DNA of 5,240 nt from Clostridia bacterium (GTDB taxonomy: Bacteria; Bacillota; Clostridia; Oscillospirales; Oscillospiraceae): contig QKDF01000297.1 in NCBI GenBank assembly GCA_003245395.1, forward strand, positions 1 through 5,240, written 5' to 3'. Position 1 is the stretch's first letter, and each line of letters begins with the position of its first letter. Positions 1 through 5,240 of the stretch are shown here, piece by piece. Below the pieces are notes generated by a model. It did no database searches and was not told the origin of the DNA. It saw nothing but the letters and a program-made list of their open reading frames with translations. A program made the translations under genes and the position numbers.

Positions 1-585
1 CTCCAGTAGCAGATAGGCTCCCTGTGCGTCCATGGAGCCGACCGCGGAGCAACCGATGCGCAGGGGCAGCTTTTTCTCAAAGATTTCTTCGATTGTGGAG
101 ACGTTGTACTTTTTCAAGAAATCATTGGAAATGCAGTTGATGTAGCTCACTGCGGTCAGGCCGCCGATGATGGCAGAGTAGCCGCTGGTGGGTCCCTTGC
201 CCAGAGTACCTTCTTCGCGGGCCCACTTGGCGGGAGCACCGTTGACAAAGGCCATGCTGACGTTTTTATCGGCGAACAGATAGGGAGCGCCCATGCCGCC
301 CGGGCTGATGGGCTGTACATCCACCAGGCCGAAGCCGCCCTTATTTTCCAGAACCTTGCTCATTTCCACGATGATGTTGTAGGAGCCGGAACCCACCGCG
401 TCGGAAGCAAAGACCAAGGTCGTACCGGAAAAACCAGAGGTGCCGGTAGAGCCGGAGGCGCTGGCAGCGGTACTGCCGGCGGAGCCGGAGGATGCCGCGC
501 TGGAACTGGAACCGGAACCACAGCCGGCCAGGAGGGAGAGCATCAGGGTGCTTGCCAGAAATAATGCAGAGATCTTCTTAAACAT
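1..585 (-). CDS. TAXI-like TRAP transporter solute-binding lipoprotein (3' part cut by window edge)
   Basis: This is probably the extracytoplasmic substrate receptor of a tripartite (TRAP) transporter, tethered to the membrane by lipid and delivering an organic acid to a permease encoded further left. The first 195 residues are visible and the frame is open to base 1. Residues 1-21 form a lipoprotein signal peptide: KK, a hydrophobic core, then the lipobox LAGC with the lipidated cysteine at C22. Residues 23-50 are a Ser/Gly/Ala/Thr linker. The binding domain begins near residue 55, with FASDAVGSGSYN (59-70) and a later IGCSAVGSMDAQGA (177-190), which resemble the GTGSxGGxYY and VGxxGSGT regions of TAXI receptors. 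The ATG at 585 is chosen because AGGAGG (598-593) lies 7 nt upstream and the signal peptide reads in this frame. The gene follows pdxA2 after 60 nt that contain a small hairpin. The lipoprotein call is firm; the TAXI assignment is by motif memory and less certain. It could be another periplasmic-binding-like family. Confidence 0.8.
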   Translation of the reverse strand, partial: MFKKISALFLASTLMLSLLAGCGSGSSSSAASSGSAGSTAASASGSTGTSGFSGTTLVFASDAVGSGSYNIIVEMSKVLENKGGFGLVDVQPISPGGMGAPYLFADKNVSMAFVNGAPAKWAREEGTLGKGPTSGYSAIIGGLTAVSYINCISNDFLKKYNVSTIEEIFEKKLPLRIGCSAVGSMDAQGAYLLLE

Positions 586-592
586 TTCATTT

Positions 593-598
593 CCTCCT
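593..598 (-). promoter_or_regulatory. Shine-Dalgarno of the receptor gene
   Basis: On the minus strand this reads AGGAGG, the strongest SD in the window, 7 nt before the ATG at 585. Another ATG at 590 in a different frame lies too close to it, only 2 nt away. The site therefore fixes the receptor start. A strong SD suits a binding protein needed in excess over the enzymes. Confidence 0.8.
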
Positions 599-614
599 CA
601 ATTCTTTTCATCTC

Positions 615-633
615 ACAGCTGACAACCAGCTGT
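615..633 (-). repeat. Intercistronic hairpin between pdxA2 and the receptor gene
   Basis: A perfect 7-bp inverted repeat, ACAGCTG and CAGCTGT, is separated by 5 nt. It sits in the only loose gap of the operon, 12 nt after the pdxA2 stop codon on the transcript and before the receptor SD. No U-run follows it on the minus strand, so it does not look like an intrinsic terminator. It could protect or separate the mRNA segments, or be chance. The repeat is seen directly; any role is inferred. Confidence 0.45.
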
Positions 634-645
634 ATCGACCTTCAG

Positions 646-1731
646 TTATGGGTTTGCGTGTTTGGCTAGGGCCATGCGAATGCCGTAATCCATGGCATTG
701 AGCAAGCTCAGGGCGTTGGCGCGCCCGTTTCCGGCGTGGCCGTAGCCCGTACCGTGGTCCACACTGGCGCGGATGATGGGAAGTCCCAGTGTTACATTCA
801 CGCCCGCAACCGCGTCCCAATGTCCCTCGGCCTTATTGTATACAAAACCCTTGACCTTCAGAGGGATGTGCCCCTGGTCGTGGTACATAACCACCACAAT
901 GTCATACCAGCCGCCCAGCGCCTTGGAAAACACCGTGTCCGGCGGCGTGGGTTTTTTCTCTGGGATATTAATGCCCTCGGCCAGCGCCGCGTCAATGGCG
1001 GGCTGGATCTCCTCAATCTCCTCGGTACCGAACATCCCGTTTTCCCCGCAGTGAGGATTCAGGCCCGCCACGCCGATTTTGGGATGTGCGATCCCGATGG
1101 CGCGGCATCCTGCGTCCGCGATGCGGATGACGTCCAGCACCCGCTGCTTTTTTACCAGATCGCAGGCCTGGCGCAGCGAGACGTGGGTGGACACATGTAC
1201 AACCCGCAGATCCTCATGAGCCAGCATCATGGTGTACTTGGAGGTGTGAGTGAAGTCGGCATAAATCTCAGTGTGGCCGCTGTAGTGGTGGCCCGCCAGA
1301 TTGATAGCCTCTTTGCTGATAGCATTGGTGATGGTGGCATCCACTTCGCCGGCCATGGCCAGCTCAATGACGGTTTTGACGTACTGGAAAGCAGCTTCGC
1401 CGCCCAGTTTCGTTGCACCAAGGCCGAAAGGCGCGGGGGCAGCCGGGTCGCCGGGTATATCGGCCGGTGCGATCAGCCCCAGGTCATATACATCGATGGT
1501 GCCGGGTTGAAACTTCCCCTCGGATACGGCACGGACGGGGTTGATGCCGACCTCAATTCCGGAGGCGGCCTTGGCGGCCCGGGCGGCGTACTCCATGCAG
1601 CTGACATCGCCCACAATTAAAGGGCGGCAGCGCTCATAAACCGCCGGATCGGAGAGGGCCTTGACAGAGATCTCCGGTCCATTGCCGAAGGGGTCGCCCA
1701 TGGAGATACCCAGGATCGGTAAGGGACTCAT
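646..1731 (-). CDS. pdxA2: PdxA2-type 4-phospho-D-threonate/D-erythronate dehydrogenase
   Basis: This is a cytoplasmic NAD-dependent, metal-dependent dehydrogenase of the PdxA family. PdxA2 members oxidise the C3 hydroxyl of 4-phospho-D-threonate or -erythronate; the keto acid then loses CO2 to give dihydroxyacetone phosphate. The predicted protein has 361 residues. Visible motifs are GDPFGNGPE (12-20, family GDPxGxGPE), TNAISKE (135-141), GHTE (152-155), and the three expected metal histidines H183 (THVSLR), H227 (GLNPHCGE) and H284 (MYHDQGH), followed by VNVTLGLP (311-318) and DHGTG (325-329). The ATG at 1731 is preferred over the GTG at 1740 because GAGGTG (1743-1738) is 6 nt upstream and would otherwise lie over the start codon. 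The gene starts 10 nt after the lyase stop. It is about 30 residues longer than E. coli PdxA, partly from extra residues around 297-310. The DUF1537 kinase in the operon argues for acid-sugar catabolism rather than vitamin B6 synthesis; substrate specificity is inferred. Confidence 0.9.
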   Translation of the reverse strand: MSPLPILGISMGDPFGNGPEISVKALSDPAVYERCRPLIVGDVSCMEYAARAAKAASGIEVGINPVRAVSEGKFQPGTIDVYDLGLIAPADIPGDPAAPAPFGLGATKLGGEAAFQYVKTVIELAMAGEVDATITNAISKEAINLAGHHYSGHTEIYADFTHTSKYTMMLAHEDLRVVHVSTHVSLRQACDLVKKQRVLDVIRIADAGCRAIGIAHPKIGVAGLNPHCGENGMFGTEEIEEIQPAIDAALAEGINIPEKKPTPPDTVFSKALGGWYDIVVVMYHDQGHIPLKVKGFVYNKAEGHWDAVAGVNVTLGLPIIRASVDHGTGYGHAGNGRANALSLLNAMDYGIRMALAKHANP

Positions 1732-1737
1732 GGCGTT

Positions 1738-1743
1738 CACCTC
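1738..1743 (-). promoter_or_regulatory. Shine-Dalgarno that decides the pdxA2 start
   Basis: The minus strand reads GAGGTG, overlapping the last two bases (GA) of the TGA stop of the upstream lyase gene, with 6 nt to the ATG at 1731. The alternative GTG start at 1740 is part of this SD, so the shorter 361-residue protein is more likely than the 364-residue one. The overlap of stop and SD suggests coupled translation. Confidence 0.75.
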
Positions 1744-2635
1744 AATTCAGGCCGTTGGCGGTGCACGCCGCCAGCACGGTTTTCAGCCGGGTCATGCCCT
1801 CATCGGACAGAGAGTTGAATGGTCGACGGCACCCGCCCACGGGGTAGCCCAGCAGACCTGTTGAAAGCTTGACGATGGTATTGGGATTGCCGTATTTGAA
1901 GCAGTCGCGGAGGGGACGGATACTGTCCTGCACCTCTTTGGCCTTTTCCAAATCGCCGGCGATAACCTCTTCATAAATAGCCACCATGGTGTGAGGAAAC
2001 ACATTGGCACAGCCGGCGATGCCGCCTTTTCCGCCGAATACCAGAGCCGGGAGGATCAGTGAATCGTTGCCGGAGAGAACGGAGAAGTCTTTGTCAAGCC
2101 CGGTCGTCAGCTCAATGTACTGTTTGAGGTTGTCGAAATTGCCGCTGGAGTCCTTGGCGCCCACGATGTTGGGGGCATCTTTTGCCAGCCGGGCCACTGT
2201 GGCGGGAGACAGGGCGTTGCCTGTGCGCACGGGGATATTATAGAGCACGATGGGCAGATCCACCGCGTCGGCTACCTCCCGATAGTGGCGGTAGAGCTCC
2301 TCCTGGGACGCGCCGGCAAAATAAGGCGTGATCACCGACAGCACGTCCGCGCCCAGCTCCATGGCCCGGCGGCTCATACGGATGGTCTCGGTCGTGGTGA
2401 TGCAGCCGGAGCCGGCGTACACCGGGACCCGGTGAGCGGTCTCCTCCACCACGATCTCCAGAATCCGCTCCTTCTCCGCGTCGGTGAGCGCATAGCTCTC
2501 GCCGTTGGTGCCGAAGGCAAAAATACCATGGACGCCCGCGTCGATCATGCGGTTGACCTGGTTGCGCAGCTCCTGCTCGTTGACGCGCTCGTCGTCGAAC
2601 ATGGGTGTTAGGATAGGTGGGATAATGCTTTTCAT
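1742..2635 (-). CDS. DapA/KDG-aldolase superfamily lyase (not a canonical DHDPS)
   Basis: This is a cytoplasmic class I (Schiff-base) aldolase/lyase with a TIM-barrel fold, 297 residues, the usual family length. Family members form or cleave a bond to pyruvate or a related 2-keto acid. Visible motifs are PPILTPM (6-12), GTNGE (42-46), TPYF (103-106), YNIPVRTG (132-139) with the catalytic tyrosine Y132 and carboxylate-binding R137, the Schiff-base lysine K161 in GAKDSSG (159-165), and GGKGGIAG (201-208). By alignment from memory with E. coli DapA, two of the three proton-relay residues differ: N44 in place of Thr45 and F106 in place of Tyr107 (T43 matches Thr44). This argues against lysine biosynthesis and for a catabolic aldolase of a 2-keto-3-deoxy or similar acid. 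The ATG at 2635 has AGGAGA 5 nt upstream and follows the dehydrogenase stop by 11 nt. The family call is secure, the substrate unknown. Confidence 0.9.
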   Translation of the reverse strand: MKSIIPPILTPMFDDERVNEQELRNQVNRMIDAGVHGIFAFGTNGESYALTDAEKERILEIVVEETAHRVPVYAGSGCITTTETIRMSRRAMELGADVLSVITPYFAGASQEELYRHYREVADAVDLPIVLYNIPVRTGNALSPATVARLAKDAPNIVGAKDSSGNFDNLKQYIELTTGLDKDFSVLSGNDSLILPALVFGGKGGIAGCANVFPHTMVAIYEEVIAGDLEKAKEVQDSIRPLRDCFKYGNPNTIVKLSTGLLGYPVGGCRRPFNSLSDEGMTRLKTVLAACTANGLN

Positions 2636-2640
2636 CTCAG

Positions 2641-2646
2641 TCTCCT
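2641..2646 (-). promoter_or_regulatory. Shine-Dalgarno of the lyase gene
   Basis: The minus strand reads AGGAGA directly after the TAA stop of the alcohol dehydrogenase, 5 nt before the lyase ATG. It supports the start at 2635 and a polycistronic message. Confidence 0.75.
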
Positions 2647-3801
2647 TTACAGAACTTCCTGATAGAGCCGGCGGGCATCGTCGGCTGTCACTTCCCGGGG
2701 ATTGTTCACCAGCAGACGCTGCACCTCCATACCGGAGCGGACCAGATCCTCCAGATCCCCCTTCGGCACACCAAACTCCTGTAAACTGGTGGGAATGTCC
2801 AAGTGCTTGACGATAGCCTCCAGCCGAGCGATGACGGCGGCGCTCTTTTCTTCCTGCTTCCGGGCTTCACCCTGGAAGCAGCGGTCATACACCATGGTAA
2901 GCCGATCACGGCAGGCGGGCTCGTTGAATCGCATCACGGGAGCCAGCAGAATCGCGTTGGATACGCCGTGGGCGATGTGATACTTCCCGCCCAGAGGATA
3001 GCTCAGGGCGTGGACGGCAGTAGTGCCCGCCGCGGTGATAGCAATTCCGGCGTAGAAGCTGGCGATCTGCATCTGCCGCTTGGCGTCCATAGCCTCGGGA
3101 TCGTCACAGGCTCGCTCGATGTTGTCCAGGATCATCTCCAGCGCGCCCAGGGCGTACAGGTCGCTGAAGGGGTTGGCCTTGTTGCCGGTAAAACACTCAA
3201 TGGCGTGGGCCAGAGCGTCTACTCCGGTGGCTGCCGCAATTTTCCGGGGTAGCTTCCGGATCATCTCCGCGTCCAGAATCACGTAATCTGCAATCATCTC
3301 GGTATTGACGATGCCGATTTTCAACTGCTTTTCCGGTACGGCTACGATGGCGTTGGGCGTGGCCTCGGAGCCGGTTCCGGCAGTGGTGGGAATCATAAGA
3401 GTTTTCATACACTTATGCGCCCGGCCGGGGGTCTCCAACAGTTCGTGAATACCGTATTCGTCGGTCATCAAGATGCTGGCAAGTTTGGCGGTATCCATGA
3501 CACTGCCGCCGCCTACGGCCAAGATGAAGTCCGCACCGCTGGCCTTGCATTGGTCCACCAGCTTCTGGGCCTCCAGATAGGAAGGCTCTGCCGGCAGATC
3601 ATCCAACAGGATGATTTCCGTACCGGTTTTGCGGACCTGGGCCATGGGCAGGTCCAAAAGGCCCGCGCCCTCAATACCCTTGTCAGTGAAAATTGCCAGA
3701 CGGCAGACGGAATTTTCGGTCAGAATGGCCGGAATGTTGTCCAGCGCGTCCTCGCCGCTAAAGACGGCGTGGGGCAGCTTCAGATTATATTTTGTCAACA
3801 T
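2647..3801 (-). CDS. Iron-containing (group III) alcohol dehydrogenase
   Basis: This is a cytoplasmic NAD(P)-dependent dehydrogenase of the Fe-ADH family (relatives include FucO lactaldehyde reductase and 1,3-propanediol dehydrogenase), interconverting an alcohol and an aldehyde or ketone. The protein has 384 residues, typical for the family. The N-terminal dinucleotide-binding domain carries GGGSVMDTAK (97-106), followed by PTTAGTGSE (138-146). The C-terminal helical domain carries the four metal ligands D195 and H199 (GVDALAHAIE), H264 (AVHALSYPLGG) and H278 (HIAHG), matching FucO spacing almost exactly, so the enzyme looks intact. The ATG at 3801 has AGGAAGGG 7 nt upstream and overlaps the kinase stop by 7 nt, suggesting coupled translation. 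In this operon it may reduce an aldehyde released by the neighbouring aldolase, or oxidise a hydroxy acid feeding the kinase; the sequence does not decide between these. Family very sure, substrate unknown. Confidence 0.92.
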   Translation of the reverse strand: MLTKYNLKLPHAVFSGEDALDNIPAILTENSVCRLAIFTDKGIEGAGLLDLPMAQVRKTGTEIILLDDLPAEPSYLEAQKLVDQCKASGADFILAVGGGSVMDTAKLASILMTDEYGIHELLETPGRAHKCMKTLMIPTTAGTGSEATPNAIVAVPEKQLKIGIVNTEMIADYVILDAEMIRKLPRKIAAATGVDALAHAIECFTGNKANPFSDLYALGALEMILDNIERACDDPEAMDAKRQMQIASFYAGIAITAAGTTAVHALSYPLGGKYHIAHGVSNAILLAPVMRFNEPACRDRLTMVYDRCFQGEARKQEEKSAAVIARLEAIVKHLDIPTSLQEFGVPKGDLEDLVRSGMEVQRLLVNNPREVTADDARRLYQEVL

Positions 3802-5069
3802 ATGTGTTCCCTTCCTGATTCAACGGCGCCCGTAAGCGCAGCCAGGCTGCACAGCAAGTCTGGCGTACCAAAGCCGCCGGATTTTGAAATAATGGGAATA
3901 GCTTTGCCCTGATAGGCAAAAGAGGAGAGTACCACGCCGGGAAACAGCTCACACACCGGTGTCAGCTCCGTAACGCCCATCTCCCGCATCAGCGCCAACA
4001 GCGTATCGCCGCCAGTGCACATCAGAGTGGCTTTTAAACCGCCGTCCACCAGCCGCCGTGTCAGGGTTGCCAGTGCCTCGGAAATACGCAGCCGCACCTG
4101 CTTTTTTGTCAGGCCCTGGAGCCGGATAAAGGCATCGGTCTCCACGCCGCCGTCCGGGTCGTTGGAATCCAGAATACAACGGCGGGTATGATTGGCAGCG
4201 TCCAGCCAGTTTCGCACCGCCTGCTGACAGCGGGTGCTTTCCAGCCATAGAGGATCCAGTTTTTCCAGAAGTCCCAGGCGAAACCGGACAAATCCGCTCT
4301 GCTCCGCCGTGTCCAACTGTAGCTGGGTGACGGGATTGATGCTGCCGCACACCACAAACAGCGCTGGTATCAGCGGTGGAATCTCGGTCGGCTCACCCCG
4401 GAGCTCCAGCAGCTCGGCCAGTACAGCGGCAAACCCAGCACAGCCGGCAGACAAATGTAAGCTTTCCAGCGTCAGGTTCTGGGCGATTTCCCACAAGTCC
4501 TCATCGGTATCCGCGTCGTACAGCTGAATACCCGGTTGCCTCCACGCTCGGGCGGAGGTGGTTTCCGGATGCAGTACCACTGGGCGATCCGTCTGTGCTG
4601 CGACAATTTCTCGGATGTTCGAGGAACACACCGGCTCGAAGGGGTCACGGCCGAAGACACTCCGGGCCACGGGTACGCCGTCCACATAGTGAACACCCCC
4701 TCGGGTGACCCGTCCCATAACGGGGAAAGCGGGCACAAAAGCCATCCGGTCCAGCTCCGCAGCGTCCATGGCCGCGGCCAGTTCACTGCCGATGTTGCCC
4801 CGCAGGGCTGAGTCCGTCTTTTTATATATGTAGGGAATACCGACGCTCTTGGCTTCACGCACGGCCCGGTATACCACGGCATAGGCCTGGTCGGAGGACA
4901 GATGCCGGGTTTCGGCATTGAGCACCAGCACCTCCGTTCCAGAGGCCGTCCGGGTGAAGTCGTACATTGGATTCGTCTCCACCAGAGTTTTGGCGCCATA
5001 CGCGGCGAACTGAACCCCGGTGTCCAGTGCGCCTGTGAAATCATCTGCAATTATGAGCAATCTTACCAT
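3795..5069 (-). CDS. Four-carbon acid-sugar kinase family protein (DUF1537; D-threonate/D-erythronate kinase type)
   Basis: This is a cytoplasmic ATP-dependent kinase of the OtnK/DtnK family, which phosphorylates the terminal hydroxyl of four-carbon sugar acids. The predicted 424 residues match the two-domain family length. The N-terminal sugar-binding domain shows IADDFTGALDTG (7-18), KKTDSALRGNIG (83-94), FVPAFPVMGR (111-120) and SAGCAGFA (207-214). The C-terminal nucleotide-binding domain begins near 235 with VVCGSINPVT (239-248), then CTGGDT (351-356) and SKSGGFG (395-401). The ATG at 5069 places IADD right at the N-terminus, as usual for the family; a TTG at 5081 would add four residues but has no SD. 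The SD here is weak (TGGGTG). It is the first gene after the leader, and the PdxA2-type dehydrogenase three genes on is its known pathway partner, favouring DtnK/DenK-type action over OtnK, which normally pairs with OtnC and OtnI. Exact substrate is inferred. Confidence 0.9.
   Translation of the reverse strand: MVRLLIIADDFTGALDTGVQFAAYGAKTLVETNPMYDFTRTASGTEVLVLNAETRHLSSDQAYAVVYRAVREAKSVGIPYIYKKTDSALRGNIGSELAAAMDAAELDRMAFVPAFPVMGRVTRGGVHYVDGVPVARSVFGRDPFEPVCSSNIREIVAAQTDRPVVLHPETTSARAWRQPGIQLYDADTDEDLWEIAQNLTLESLHLSAGCAGFAAVLAELLELRGEPTEIPPLIPALFVVCGSINPVTQLQLDTAEQSGFVRFRLGLLEKLDPLWLESTRCQQAVRNWLDAANHTRRCILDSNDPDGGVETDAFIRLQGLTKKQVRLRISEALATLTRRLVDGGLKATLMCTGGDTLLALMREMGVTELTPVCELFPGVVLSSFAYQGKAIPIISKSGGFGTPDLLCSLAALTGAVESGREHIC
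3809..3816 (-). promoter_or_regulatory. Shine-Dalgarno of the alcohol dehydrogenase gene, inside the kinase gene
   Basis: The minus strand reads AGGAAGGG, 7 nt before the ATG at 3801. It lies within the last codons of the kinase gene, so ribosomes finishing the kinase arrive over this site. Confidence 0.7.
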
Positions 5070-5115
5070 ATGAACACCCAATCAAAGACTATTTTTGAAA
5101 CACATCAAACTGGAA

Positions 5116-5195
5116 GTTTACATTTTCTTCATTAGCCGGCCATGTAAACAAGAAAATCCAGAAAGTCTCCATCGCTTTTGTCTTATTTTACATGG
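5116..5195. repeat. Three TTTACAT motif copies in alternating orientation (candidate operator)
   Basis: The plus strand shows TTTACAT at 5117-5123, ATGTAAA at 5142-5148 and TTTACAT at 5187-5193. Copies one and two extend to a perfect 8-bp inverted repeat (GTTTACAT 5116-5123, ATGTAAAC 5142-5149). Copies two and three extend to a perfect 9-bp inverted repeat (CCATGTAAA 5140-5148, TTTACATGG 5187-5195). Centre-to-centre spacings are 25 and 45 bp. The third copy overlaps the candidate -10 box and the other two lie downstream of the predicted start, an arrangement suited to a repressor. No regulator gene is visible in the window. The repeats are seen directly; the operator role is inferred. Confidence 0.55.
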
Positions 5196-5213
5196 TCGCC
5201 ATTCAGTTCGCAA
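5185..5213 (-). promoter_or_regulatory. Candidate sigma-A promoter of the operon
   Basis: On the minus strand a -35 like TTGCGA (5213-5208) and a -10 like TAAAAT (5190-5185) are separated by exactly 17 nt. The -35 matches TTGACA at four of six positions and the -10 matches TATAAT at five of six. A/T-rich DNA lies upstream. Transcription would begin near 5178, giving a leader of about 110 nt. It is the best promoter match seen in the region, but unproven. Confidence 0.55.
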
Positions 5214-5240
5214 TGATTTTTTAAAGTTATTTTGTTTATT

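Larger units (their letters stand above)
5070..5240 (-). other. AT-rich leader/intergenic region upstream of the operon
   Basis: No convincing gene lies here; the region is clearly more AT-rich than the coding DNA. Read on the minus strand it holds an A/T-rich tract (about 5214-5240) that could act as an UP element, a candidate promoter, three TTTACAT-type motif copies and roughly 110 nt of presumed untranslated leader. A smaller inverted repeat (TTTGA and TCAAA, 5094-5109) lies nearer the kinase start. I recognise no known riboswitch and no terminator of a preceding gene. Confidence 0.6.

Noticed and set aside
583..590. ATG at 590 as start of the lipoprotein
   Set aside because: It is in a different frame, lies only 2 nt from the SD, and does not produce the lipobox-containing signal peptide.
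440..622. Plus-strand 60-codon frame rich in Pro/Glu/Ala
   Set aside because: It is the reverse complement of the Ser/Gly/Ala linker and signal peptide of the lipoprotein; the low-complexity composition explains it.
615..633. Rho-independent terminator between pdxA2 and the receptor gene
   Set aside because: The stem is short and no U-tract follows on the transcribed strand; the next gene has its own strong SD and fits the same operon.
736..1620. Long plus-strand open frame (294 codons) opposite pdxA2
   Set aside because: It lies wholly antisense to a gene with clear PdxA motifs; its translation shows no family motifs that I recognise, and GC-rich codon structure commonly leaves such frames open.
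1729..1740. GTG start for pdxA2 at 1740
   Set aside because: The GTG is part of the GAGGTG Shine-Dalgarno that correctly spaces the ATG at 1731.
1742..2635. Calling the lyase dapA (lysine biosynthesis)
   Set aside because: Two proton-relay residues typical of DHDPS are replaced, and the surrounding genes are for acid-sugar catabolism.
3415..3912. Plus-strand open frame (165 codons) opposite the dehydrogenase and the kinase end
   Set aside because: Antisense shadow of two well-supported genes, with no recognisable protein features.
5067..5081. TTG start for the kinase at 5081
   Set aside because: No SD precedes it, and the ATG at 5069 gives the usual family N-terminus just ahead of IADDFTGA.
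5140..5240. Sigma-54 promoter (GG/GC, -24/-12) or CcpA cre site in the leader
   Set aside because: No GG-N10-GC pair with proper flanks and no adequate cre match was found on either strand.

Overview
This window is one end of a catabolic operon with every recognisable gene on the minus strand, so transcription runs from right to left. In transcription order it holds an AT-rich promoter/leader (about 5070-5240), a DUF1537-type four-carbon acid-sugar kinase (5069-3795), an iron-containing (group III) alcohol dehydrogenase (3801-2647), a DapA/KDG-aldolase superfamily lyase (2635-1742), a PdxA2-type phospho-acid dehydrogenase (1731-646), and the first 195 codons of a lipoprotein that looks like a TAXI-type TRAP transporter solute receptor (585 to the left edge). 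The genes are tightly packed: a 7-nt overlap, then gaps of 11 and 10 nt, then one looser 60-nt gap before the receptor gene. That spacing indicates a single transcript. The TRAP permease is expected just beyond the left edge.

The coding DNA is GC-rich. Most starts have strong purine-rich Shine-Dalgarno (SD) sequences (AGGAGG, AGGAGA, GAGGTG, AGGAAGGG). The receptor has a Gram-positive-style lipobox followed by a Ser/Gly/Ala linker. Together these suggest a GC-rich Clostridia lineage, such as an Oscillospiraceae-like anaerobe. This is an inference from style, not a taxonomic proof.

Functionally, a DUF1537 kinase paired with a PdxA2-type dehydrogenase is the known signature of D-threonate/D-erythronate use: 4-phosphorylation, oxidation at C3, then decarboxylation to dihydroxyacetone phosphate. 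The TAXI-like receptor would supply a carboxylate substrate. The less usual part is the insertion, in the same transcript, of a pyruvate-type Schiff-base aldolase and a Fe-dependent alcohol dehydrogenase. This suggests a longer or branched acid-sugar pathway in which the aldolase splits a 2-keto(-3-deoxy) acid and the dehydrogenase handles the resulting aldehyde or alcohol. The actual substrate cannot be read from the sequence.

The leader has a plausible sigma-A promoter and three copies of a TTTACAT/ATGTAAA motif arranged as two overlapping inverted-repeat pairs. One copy overlaps the -10 box, which makes it a good candidate operator for a regulator encoded outside the window. No RNA genes, mobile elements, CRISPR arrays or convincing rho-independent terminators were seen.
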